Source: an uncultured Collinsella sp. (GTDB lineage: Bacteria; Actinomycetota; Coriobacteriia; Coriobacteriales; Coriobacteriaceae). Taken from it: DNA of 26,321 nucleotides. Shown in pieces: positions 1-6,588 of the stretch (position 1 is the first letter of the stretch; every line of letters starts with the position of its first letter). The stretch is taken from assembly GCA_900550205.1 (NCBI GenBank), contig URRJ01000007.1, forward strand, positions 1 to 26,321. The letters run 5' to 3'. The position numbers and the translations under genes are program-made. The notes below the pieces were generated by a model that was not told the origin of the DNA, ran no database searches, and saw only the letters and a list, made by a program, of their open reading frames with translations.

Positions 1-1668
1 CGACGAACCCATTACTTCGATGAGTCCTTTATCCGCCATTTTTGGCAGATGGTAGCGGACGGACGAAATTTTGACCCCCGATGCAACCGCTATTTCTCGC
101 GCCGTCATATCCACTTCGGCGCTGAGAGCCTCCAGGATCCTATCCGCTGTCGAAGCTGACGATTCTCTGCTCATATCGATAATCTCAAACGTGTCTTTGC
201 CACATTTTGACAGGACATGTTTATCGACAAGATCCCCGCAGATCAGGCGAATGTCATCCGAATCCCACTTCAGGGCCTCTCGTATTTTTTGAACATCGCA
301 TACGCGCCCATGCTCCCGCATAAACATGAGCAATGTTTCCTCGCGATCCGTCAGCTCGGTGCCCACATGGCTCTGAATCCACGTGCGGTTTTCAGCAAGC
401 TCCGCCCCGTGCCGGGAAAGCAGTACCGTAAACGAATCGGCCTTAACGATAAATTTCGGCCTTCCAAGCGAACGAGACTCCATCTCGCGAATCATAGCCG
501 GGATACCAGATCCCTGGCTTTCTGCAACGGACCCCTCGGCATACTCTAACGGCGTCGCCCCCATTAGGCTCATGAGCTTTGGGTTTCGGCAGCGCGATTC
601 CCCGTCTGCAAGATTGTCCACCGTCTTTCCGCCCCAAAGCCCACCGGGGTTTTTGATCTCTATTCTGTCTGGATAGATATCGACACTCACGGCCTGCCCC
701 ACAAACATGGGCGAATATTCTCGATGGATGCAGGCATTTGCCAAGGCCTCGCGCAAAACCTCCTGGGGAACTTCCCAATCCTCCCTTCTGCCAGCACCTT
801 GCACTATCGCCGCTTTGCGCAAGTTCCGTCCAATCGCGACAAGGGCATCTTCGATGCAAGCCGGAATCGGGCCATCGCACAACTGGCGGTCAATAAACCG
901 GGGTTGCCCGGGTGCAGATTTTTCCACATCGGAATGAACAGCGACATCGATCATGAGTTTGGGATAGAACTGCTGGGGGTAAATCCCCGCCGACAGAAGC
1001 CCTGCGAGCTTCACCGCACCATCCTTTGTAGTGATATTGAGTCTGACCAGCTGCTTTTCCAGCGTATCGGCCCCGCGCAAAACGCGAGGGGTCTGCAGCC
1101 GGCGATTTGCGATAATAGACCGCACGACATCTGGATCCAAATCCTCGACTGTTGCCTCCGAAACCACCGTGCCGTCTGCATCGCTCGGAAGCAACGCACC
1201 CTGCAGCTCATATAGCTCAGCGGGTGACATCTTGATATCTTTATCATCCACGCGCTTGTAGCTACCGTTCTGTACGCCGCGCGCGCCGATATAGCAAGGC
1301 TTCGCTTTAAGCTCAAGCTCAAAGATACGCACCAGAAGCACCTGGAGCCCGTCGACCTCGCCTCGATCAAGCTCGTACCGCGGCGCATGGGTCACCACTG
1401 CTGCTGAGCCTCCGTCTCCGATACCCGAAACAAACTGATCGCGCACCCTATCGATAGCAAAGTTAGCCGAAGGAACAAATCCTTCGGCTTCGTTTAGGCC
1501 CAAAATAATGAGCCCACCCGCAGTGTTCGCAAAAGCGCTCACTGTCTCCCATACGTCTGCGCTCAATTTATTCGTGCAGGCTTTAACTTCTACCGATGCG
1601 TCATCAGTCCCCCGCCTGCGAAGGCGCTCAACGATAAGGCCAAGAGGTTCATCCAGCAGCATTGGCAT
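1..1668 (-). CDS. Partial AlbA/Schlafen-type ATP-binding regulator with winged helices (C-terminus off the left edge)
   Basis: The reading frame stays open from the ATG at 1668 to base 1, so 556 codons are visible and the stop lies outside the window. Residues about 8-130 look like an AlbA_2/Schlafen-type domain (VEVKA near 26-30, then VWETVSAFANTAGGLIILG). Residues about 295-410 look like a GHKL-type ATPase, with EALANACIHREY near 300-312 and EIKNPGGLWGG from 337. Residues about 440-556 contain two winged-helix-like stretches, one around REALKWDSDDIR and one around TAREIAVASGVKISSVRYHL. Proteins of this architecture are usually annotated as ATP-binding or putative transcriptional regulators, and some sit near defence or stress loci. 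A second ATG at 1662 is an alternative start. No strong Shine-Dalgarno is seen. The upstream operator array suggests autoregulation. Family call is confident; function is not. Confidence 0.85.
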   Translation of the reverse strand, partial: MPMLLDEPLGLIVERLRRRGTDDASVEVKACTNKLSADVWETVSAFANTAGGLIILGLNEAEGFVPSANFAIDRVRDQFVSGIGDGGSAAVVTHAPRYELDRGEVDGLQVLLVRIFELELKAKPCYIGARGVQNGSYKRVDDKDIKMSPAELYELQGALLPSDADGTVVSEATVEDLDPDVVRSIIANRRLQTPRVLRGADTLEKQLVRLNITTKDGAVKLAGLLSAGIYPQQFYPKLMIDVAVHSDVEKSAPGQPRFIDRQLCDGPIPACIEDALVAIGRNLRKAAIVQGAGRREDWEVPQEVLREALANACIHREYSPMFVGQAVSVDIYPDRIEIKNPGGLWGGKTVDNLADGESRCRNPKLMSLMGATPLEYAEGSVAESQGSGIPAMIREMESRSLGRPKFIVKADSFTVLLSRHGAELAENRTWIQSHVGTELTDREETLLMFMREHGRVCDVQKIREALKWDSDDIRLICGDLVDKHVLSKCGKDTFEIIDMSRESSASTADRILEALSAEVDMTAREIAVASGVKISSVRYHLPKMADKGLIEVMGSS

Positions 1669-1672
1669 TCCG

Positions 1673-1883
1673 TCTCTCTAAAACGATAGATTTATCTCTC
1701 TAAAGTATAGTATATCTCTCTAACTTTAGAGAGATAAGCGCCTTGTTTTAGAGAGGCATTAAGAGAGATGTATCGAATTCGCTGCTAGATTGCCTAATGC
1801 TATCTCTCTAACCAACCTTCTCTTTAGAGAGACATTTAGAGAGACGAGCGCGACCTCTCTTATCATGGGCTCCTCTCTTTAAA
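1673..1883. promoter_or_regulatory. Operator array of about eleven TCTCTCTAA / TTAGAGAGA copies upstream of the AlbA-type regulator
   Basis: Copies of an ATCTCTCTAAA-like motif occur at 1673-1683, 1694-1704, 1714-1723 and 1802-1811. Reverse-orientation copies (TTTAGAGAGA) occur at 1725-1735, 1746-1756, 1823-1833 and 1835-1845. Degenerate copies are at 1759-1769, 1854-1862 and 1872-1883. The copies at 1714-1723 and 1726-1735 form a perfect 10-bp inverted repeat with a 2-bp spacer. Two TATACT boxes on the minus strand (1704-1709 and 1709-1714) lie inside the array and could be the -10 of the regulator gene. A protein bound here would therefore block that promoter. The motif and its arrangement are seen directly; binding by the neighbouring protein is inference. 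Confidence 0.75.
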
Positions 1884-1935
1884 GTGCGCACATCCCAACC
1901 GTACCTTAAGCTGCGGTGAAATAACTCACGATTAG

Positions 1936-1968
1936 CCTGCCAAAAAGGGATAGGTTTATTTTGGCAGG
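1936..1968. repeat. Inverted repeat, possible stem-loop
   Basis: CCTGCCAAAA at 1936-1945 pairs perfectly with TTTTGGCAGG at 1959-1968 across a 13-base loop. On the plus strand a TTTTAT stretch follows. It lies between the left regulator's operator array and the end of the sugar operon. It could be a weak terminator or a binding site; no gene on the plus strand obviously needs it. Confidence 0.5.
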
Positions 1969-1991
1969 TTTTATCTGGGGAAACGCAAACA

Positions 1992-2022
1992 GGGCCGCGA
2001 CACCTATATGGCGTCGCGGCCC
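1992..2022 (-). terminator. Stem-loop terminator at the end of the PTS operon
   Basis: GGGCCGCGAC (1992-2001) pairs with GTCGCGGCCC (2013-2022). Read on the minus strand it follows the PTS IIA stop at 2066 and is followed by a modest T-rich stretch (TGTTTGCGTTT). On the plus strand it is followed by TTTT, so it could work in both directions. Confidence 0.7.
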
Positions 2023-2065
2023 TTTTCCTTGGAGAAGGATCGATTGATTGAACGGGATGACCGTT

Positions 2066-2518
2066 CTAGTCTTCGAGTCCGCTATTGATGAGCTCCGCAA
2101 TCTCAACGGGATCGGTGCTCGCGCGCACCTTGTCGCGGAAGCCGGCGTCCATCAGCATTACGGCAGCCTTGGAGAGCAGGCGCAGATGCGTGGTTCCAGC
2201 CTCGCCGGCAGGCACGTACAGCGCGAGCGCAACATCGACGGGCACCCCATCGAAGCTCGGCCATTCAACGGGCTCGGTCAGTTTAAGCACGGCAACGCCC
2301 GGCGTGTGGATCGCGTCGCTTTTGGCATGCGGAACGGCAAAACCGGCGACAAGGCCGGTCTCGGCCTCGTTCTCGCGAGCAATGAAGGCGGCCTCTACGG
2401 CAGATGCGTCATCGGCAAAGCCGAGCTCGATGGCCTGCTCGGACAAATAATGTAGGGCGTCCTCGCGCGAGGCGGCGGTATACCCGATTGTCACTTGGTT
2501 GGCAGATACAAATCCCAT
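2066..2518 (-). CDS. PTS fructose/mannitol-type EIIA component
   Basis: This 150-residue protein has the length and fold signature of a stand-alone fructose-family EIIA domain. The active-site motif is AVPHAKSDAIHTPG, with the phosphorylatable histidine at residue 64. EIIA accepts phosphate from HPr in the cytoplasm and passes it to EIIB. Here EIIB and EIIC are fused in the first gene of the same operon (6589-8061), so this gene completes the permease. It is the last gene of the six-gene minus-strand operon, 11 bases after the transketolase C-terminal subunit. HPr and enzyme I are not in the window and must be encoded elsewhere. The sugar specificity cannot be read from this subunit. Confidence 0.9.
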   Translation of the reverse strand: MGFVSANQVTIGYTAASREDALHYLSEQAIELGFADDASAVEAAFIARENEAETGLVAGFAVPHAKSDAIHTPGVAVLKLTEPVEWPSFDGVPVDVALALYVPAGEAGTTHLRLLSKAAVMLMDAGFRDKVRASTDPVEIAELINSGLED

Positions 2519-2529
2519 GGAAACCTTCC

Positions 2530-3468
2530 TTACAACACGGACCTGACCGCAGCTTCGATGCCGTCGGCGTCCAAACCGTACTTGTGCAGCAAATCGACCG
2601 CAGGGCCGGACTCGCCATACACATCGCGCACGCCGACGCGACGCATCGGCGCCGGATGCTGCTCCGCGAGCACCGAGGCCACGGCCTCGCCAAGACCACC
2701 GATAATCGAATGCTCCTCGGCAGTGACCACACGACCGGTCTTCTTGGCGCTGGCAACCACCAGGCGCTCATCAAGCGGCTTGATCGTGTGCATATTGATG
2801 ACCTCGGCATCGATACCATCGGCAGCGAGCGCCTCGGCAGCCTCAAGCGCCTCGGCGACCATAAGGCCACAAGCGATGATGGTCACATCGGACCCCTCGC
2901 GCACGACCACGCCGCGACCAATCTTGAACTCATAGTCCTCGTGATCGTTAATGACCGGCGTTGCCAGGCGTCCGAAGCGCATGTAGACCGGTCCCTCAAA
3001 CTCATAGGCGGCGCGCACGCAAGCGCGAGCCTCGATGTCATCGGCGGGAACGATTACCGTCATACCCGGGATCGTGCGCATGAGCGCGATGTCCTCGCAG
3101 CACTGATGCGTGGCGCCGTCTTCACCGACCGAGATACCCGCATGCGTGGCACCGATTTTGACGTTGAGGTGCGGATAGCCAATGGAATTACGCACTTGTT
3201 CGTACGCGCGGCCGGCGGCGAACATGGCAAAGGTGCTCGCAAAGGCGACGTGGCCCGTGGTCGCAATGCCGGCGGCGAGCCCCATCAAGTTGCTCTCGGC
3301 AATGCCGGCATCGTAGAAGCGCTCAGGGTGCGCAGCCTTAAACTTACCCGTCTGCGTAGCGGCAGCCAGGTCGGCATCGAGCACTACAAAGTCATCGTGC
3401 TCATTGCCCAGCTCGACGAGCGCCTCGCCGTAGCTTACGCGCGTGGCGACTTTTTTGACCTCTGCCAT
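2530..3468 (-). CDS. Transketolase, C-terminal subunit
   Basis: The 312-residue protein matches the second half of a split transketolase: a pyrimidine-binding domain followed by the C-terminal domain. The segment AGIAESNLMGLAAGIA holds the glutamate that activates thiamine diphosphate, and GATHAGISVGEDGATHQ is typical of the family. Together with the upstream N-terminal subunit it would transfer two-carbon units between ketose and aldose phosphates in the non-oxidative pentose phosphate pathway. Its ATG overlaps the stop of the N-terminal subunit by one base (TAATG), which implies translational coupling and one-to-one assembly. Split transketolases are common in Gram-positive anaerobes. An alternative member of this family is 1-deoxyxylulose-5-phosphate synthase, but the two-gene layout beside transaldolase favours transketolase. 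Confidence 0.93.
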   Translation of the reverse strand: MAEVKKVATRVSYGEALVELGNEHDDFVVLDADLAAATQTGKFKAAHPERFYDAGIAESNLMGLAAGIATTGHVAFASTFAMFAAGRAYEQVRNSIGYPHLNVKIGATHAGISVGEDGATHQCCEDIALMRTIPGMTVIVPADDIEARACVRAAYEFEGPVYMRFGRLATPVINDHEDYEFKIGRGVVVREGSDVTIIACGLMVAEALEAAEALAADGIDAEVINMHTIKPLDERLVVASAKKTGRVVTAEEHSIIGGLGEAVASVLAEQHPAPMRRVGVRDVYGESGPAVDLLHKYGLDADGIEAAVRSVL

Positions 3469-4298
3469 TAGAGCTCCTCTCCTGCTGCCGCAAGCTCGGC
3501 CATGGCCTGCTCAAACTGTTCATCGTTGGGCGCCTTGCCATGCCAGCCAACCTGGTTCTCCATAAAGGAGACGCCTTTGCCCTTCACCGTCTCGGCGATG
3601 ATAGCGACGGGCACGCCGGTCACCTCACGAGCCTCGGCGAAAGCCGCCTCAATCTGTGTCATGTCGTTGCCATCGGCTAGCTCGATCACATGCCACTTAA
3701 AGGCGCGGAACTTGTCAGCGAGCGGCATGGCCGAGTTGACCTCATCGATCGTGCCGTCAATCTGCAAGCCGTTGTGGTCGACGACGGCAACAAGATTGTC
3801 GAGCGCATGGTTGCCGGCAAACATGGCCGCCTCCCACACCTGGCCCTCCTCGCACTCGCCGTCGCCCAGCAACGTGTAGACGCGGTAGCTGTCACCCCAG
3901 TGCTTTGCGGCGAGTGCCATTCCAACCGCGGCGGAGATACCCTGACCGAGCGATCCGGTGGACATATCGATGCCCGGGGTGTCGTTCATGTTGGGATGGC
4001 CCTGCAGTCGGCTGCCAATATGGCGGAGCGTCTCGAGCTCTTCGACGGGAAAATAGCCGCGATTTGCCAACACCGAATACAGGCCCGGCGCCGCGTGACC
4101 CTTGGAGAGCACAAAGCGATCGCGATCGGCCTTGTGAGGGTCAGCAGGATCGATATTCATTTCCTCAAAGTACAGATACGTCATGATGTCGGCAGCACCG
4201 AGCGATCCACCCGGATGTCCCGACTTGGCCGCGTGAACCGCAGTCACGACACCCTTCCTGACCTCATTGGCGACCTTCGCCAGCTCCTGGTTGGTCAT
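3468..4298 (-). CDS. Transketolase, N-terminal (thiamine diphosphate-binding) subunit
   Basis: This is a 276-residue protein when started at the ATG at 4298 (MTNQELAKVANEVRKG), which is preceded by AGAGGA at good spacing; the upstream open extension has no such site. It shows KSGHPGGSLGAADIMTYLYF near the N-terminus and the cofactor and metal motif GDGECEEGQVWEA followed by DHNGLQIDG. It supplies the pyrophosphate-binding half of transketolase and pairs with the next gene. The intergenic stretch to the upstream transaldolase holds a GC-rich hairpin (4322-4350) that may tune expression. The pair could be a pathway-specific isoform, since the genome may carry a full-length transketolase elsewhere. 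Confidence 0.93.
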   Translation of the reverse strand: MTNQELAKVANEVRKGVVTAVHAAKSGHPGGSLGAADIMTYLYFEEMNIDPADPHKADRDRFVLSKGHAAPGLYSVLANRGYFPVEELETLRHIGSRLQGHPNMNDTPGIDMSTGSLGQGISAAVGMALAAKHWGDSYRVYTLLGDGECEEGQVWEAAMFAGNHALDNLVAVVDHNGLQIDGTIDEVNSAMPLADKFRAFKWHVIELADGNDMTQIEAAFAEAREVTGVPVAIIAETVKGKGVSFMENQVGWHGKAPNDEQFEQAMAELAAAGEEL

Positions 4299-4321
4299 AC
4301 GAATTCCTCTCTTGAGAACAA

Positions 4322-4350
4322 CCCCGGCACCGGATGACGCGATGCCGGGG
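4322..4350 (-). repeat. Intra-operon hairpin between transaldolase and transketolase
   Basis: CCCCGGCA (4322-4329) pairs with TGCCGGGG (4343-4350) around a 13-base loop. On the minus strand it is followed only by TTGTTCTC, a poor U tract, so it is more likely an RNA-stabilising or partial attenuating hairpin than a full terminator. Confidence 0.55.
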
Positions 4351-4361
4351 CAATCCACTCG

Positions 4362-5045
4362 TTAAGCCTGAGCGACGACCTTCTGCCAATCAGCCTCAAA
4401 AGAGGCAAGGCCCTGGTCGGTCAGCGGGTGATGCAAGCATTTCTTAAGAGCGGCCATGGGGACGGTCGCAATGTCGGCACCAAGCAGCGCCGCCTGGGTC
4501 ACATGGTTGGGCGTGCGGACCGAAGCGGTGATGATCTCAACGGTGTCGTCGACGTTCTTGCCGGTCCAGTCATAGTTCTTGATGCAAGTCACAACATTGT
4601 CGAGCTGCGAGATACCGTCCTCGGCGATGTCATCGAAGCGCCCCACAAACGGGCTGATGTAGCGAGCGCCGGCGTTGGCGGCCATCAAGGCCTGGGTCGG
4701 CGAGAAAACAAGCGTCATGTTGACGCGCACACCTGCGTCGGCCAGGGCGCGGCAGGCGGCAAGGCCGGCCTCGCACACGGGAAGCTTAACCACGATGTTG
4801 GGAGCGAGGGCGGCAAGACGCTTGCCCTCCTCGATCATGCCCTCGGCAGTAGTCGCGGTAGACTCGGCGGACACGGGCAGACCCTCACAGAGCTCGGCAA
4901 TCTTGAGCATATGGGGCTCAAAGTCGGCAAGCTTGCCGCCGGTCTTGGCGTACAGGGACGGGTTGGTGGTAACACCGGCCAGGCAGCCCCAGCTCTTGGC
5001 CTCGGCAATCTCGTCCAGATTGGCGGTATCGATAAAGAACTTCAT
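4362..5045 (-). CDS. tal: Transaldolase of the short TalC/FSA-like family
   Basis: The start chosen is MKFFIDTANLDEI at 5045, preceded by GAAGGGG; an in-frame ATG 15 bases upstream lacks such a site. At 227 residues it belongs to the short transaldolase/fructose-6-phosphate aldolase family. The Schiff-base lysine is in NIVVKLPV (Lys87). Two positions known to separate the subfamilies point to true transaldolase: glutamate 61 (VSAES, where fructose-6-phosphate aldolase has glutamine) and phenylalanine 133 (SPFVGRFDD, where the aldolase has tyrosine). It would move a dihydroxyacetone unit between sugar phosphates and completes, with the following transketolase pair, the non-oxidative pentose phosphate branch. 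Automated pipelines may still label it fsa. Confidence 0.9.
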   Translation of the reverse strand: MKFFIDTANLDEIAEAKSWGCLAGVTTNPSLYAKTGGKLADFEPHMLKIAELCEGLPVSAESTATTAEGMIEEGKRLAALAPNIVVKLPVCEAGLAACRALADAGVRVNMTLVFSPTQALMAANAGARYISPFVGRFDDIAEDGISQLDNVVTCIKNYDWTGKNVDDTVEIITASVRTPNHVTQAALLGADIATVPMAALKKCLHHPLTDQGLASFEADWQKVVAQA

Positions 5046-5082
5046 GGTGAACCCCTTCAAAGGAAGCTAAAACTCAAAAGAA

Positions 5083-5150
5083 TGGGACAAAGGGACCGCC
5101 CCTTTGTCCCATGTGCCGGGCCTGCAGCTGGGACATGCCCCAGGCCCGGC
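5083..5150. repeat. Pair of adjacent perfect hairpins (REP-like, possible attenuator)
   Basis: TGGGACAAAGGG (5083-5094) pairs with CCCTTTGTCCCA (5100-5111) over a 5-base loop, a perfect 12-bp stem. Next to it GCCGGGCCTG (5115-5124) pairs with CAGGCCCGGC (5141-5150). On the minus strand the pair lies between the GatZ-like gene and the transaldolase gene, and the second hairpin is followed by TTCTTTT. GGGACA-type palindromes recur in many Gram-positive genomes, so this may be a dispersed repeat copy rather than an operon-specific attenuator. Confidence 0.7.
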
Positions 5151-5169
5151 GTCGCGTAGGAAAAGCTAC

Positions 5170-6444
5170 TTACTCGGCAAGAGCGGCCTCGATGCGGGTC
5201 GTGACGCCCTTGAGGTTAAGACCGACGACGTACTGCTTGATCGGGCGCTTGATGTGCTCGATCACAAAGCGCTTGCCGTCGATGTCCTGGGCAGCGAGGT
5301 TGCGATAGAGCTTCTCGACCTGCTCCTTGACCTCGGGATCGTTGAACGCATAGTGGCCGGAGACATCCAGGATCTTCAGGCTGAGCTCATCGTCGGCAAG
5401 GATGTCATCGACCTGCAGGTTGACGTCGTCGCCAGTCATCCACTTGCGCCAGCGCTCGGTCTTGATAGCCTTGACCAGCAGCGTGTGATACAGGTCGGAG
5501 GGGTCATCGCACAGACCGTTGTCGACCAGGATCTGCTCGGTGGCGCAGAGCTTGAGGTAGGCGCGGGTCTCCTCGGTGCCATACTGCGGAGCGACGTTGG
5601 AGGCGGTCACGTGTGCCGGGATGTGCTCGAGCAGCGTCGCGTCGTCCAGATAGTCGGCGTTGTGCTCCTTCAGGCCCACGCCATAGCGCTTGGCCATATC
5701 GGCAAGCTCGCGGGCGTTCTTGAAGTTGTAGTGACCGACCTGCTCCGTCCAGCGGGTAAGGGTGCCGGTCTGGCCGACGATAAAGGTGGGCATGGGGCAG
5801 CCGCGCTTCTCGAGCTCGGGCTGCAGCTGAGAAATGAACTCCTCGTACTTATCGGTAGAGGTCAAGCCGCCATTGGTCTCCTCGGTACCGACCTCATAGG
5901 CGACCTCGGGCAGGTTATGCTCGCGACGGTACTGCTCAAGGTAGTCGATAAGATCGATCGTGCGGCGAAGCACCACGTCGAGCGGAATAACCTTGCCGAT
6001 CTGATAGGGATCCTTGGTGGGGTCGACCATCAGCAGGTCAAAGCCTGCCTCCATGTCGGCGACGAAGGACTTGCGGGCGAGCTCCATGGCCTCGTCCTCG
6101 GGCAGGTGGGCGTTACGCTCCTCGTCGCGCTGCCACGGACCGCCGTGATCTCGGCACAGGTAGTACGGACCGGTGTAACCCACCTCGTCGGCGACCTTCT
6201 TGATGTCGGCGGCAAAGCGCGTCTGGTCCCAACCGTTGACGTAGCCGGCGCCCATCTCGTCCATATCGACCTGGTTGCGGCTGGCGATAAACATGGGCGG
6301 GAAATCCTCGTCCTTGGCAAGCTCGAACACGGCCTGAATCAGGTTGGGGCTCATGGGGCCAATGCCGACCATGGTTGCGTGATCGCCGCTATCCTGCAGT
6401 TTGAGCATGCCCTGAACGGCCTGGCGGATGGTGAGGTTGGACAT
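5170..6444 (-). CDS. GatZ/KbaZ-family protein (annotated as non-catalytic subunit of class II tagatose-bisphosphate aldolase)
   Basis: The 424-residue protein has the full length of the GatZ/KbaZ family (about 420). It shows a conserved N-terminal half with NQVD near 57-60, GYVNGWDQTRFAADIKKVA, and CRDHGGPW at 97-104. In E. coli GatZ and KbaZ are needed for full activity and stability of the GatY and KbaY aldolases. Here no GatY-like aldolase lies in the operon or the window. Some GatZ relatives act alone as ketose-phosphate 4-epimerases, so an epimerase role, for example on a ketohexose phosphate, is plausible. It sits between the PTS IIBC gene and transaldolase. AAGGAG lies 7 bases before the ATG. 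The family is clear; the reaction here is inference. Confidence 0.85.
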   Translation of the reverse strand: MSNLTIRQAVQGMLKLQDSGDHATMVGIGPMSPNLIQAVFELAKDEDFPPMFIASRNQVDMDEMGAGYVNGWDQTRFAADIKKVADEVGYTGPYYLCRDHGGPWQRDEERNAHLPEDEAMELARKSFVADMEAGFDLLMVDPTKDPYQIGKVIPLDVVLRRTIDLIDYLEQYRREHNLPEVAYEVGTEETNGGLTSTDKYEEFISQLQPELEKRGCPMPTFIVGQTGTLTRWTEQVGHYNFKNARELADMAKRYGVGLKEHNADYLDDATLLEHIPAHVTASNVAPQYGTEETRAYLKLCATEQILVDNGLCDDPSDLYHTLLVKAIKTERWRKWMTGDDVNLQVDDILADDELSLKILDVSGHYAFNDPEVKEQVEKLYRNLAAQDIDGKRFVIEHIKRPIKQYVVGLNLKGVTTRIEAALAE

Positions 6445-6513
6445 TTTGTTCTCCTTCTCCAGAGGATTTTTGACAAAAGTTCCCTGGGACCCAGATGTGG
6501 GCCCTATCAGTAC

Positions 6514-6573
6514 GGATGGATTTTGTTGTGTAGGGGCGGTTGTGCGGAGTCAAATCCATCCCTCCGCACAACC
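6514..6573. promoter_or_regulatory. Two mutually exclusive hairpins between PTS IIBC and the GatZ-like gene
   Basis: GGATGGATTT (6514-6523) is perfectly complementary to AAATCCATCC (6552-6561). GGTTGTGCGGAG (6538-6549) is perfectly complementary to CTCCGCACAACC (6562-6573). The pairs interlock: the 3' arm of the first lies in the loop of the second, with no linker left for a pseudoknot. Only one can form at a time. This is the geometry of an RNA switch, but no clear U tract follows either stem. Confidence 0.6.
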
Positions 6574-6588
6574 GGAGTCCTTAAAGGT

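Noticed and set aside
1673..1883. CRISPR array
   Set aside because: The repeated motif is only about 10 bases, occurs in both orientations and at uneven spacing, and no cas genes are present.
1906..2106. Small minus-strand open frame of 66 codons
   Set aside because: It runs through the terminator hairpin and into the end of the PTS IIA gene, with no ribosome site or recognisable features.
6514..6573. H-type pseudoknot
   Set aside because: The two stems would need a connecting loop across a 10-bp stem, but none is left between 6561 and 6562, so the stems are more likely mutually exclusive.
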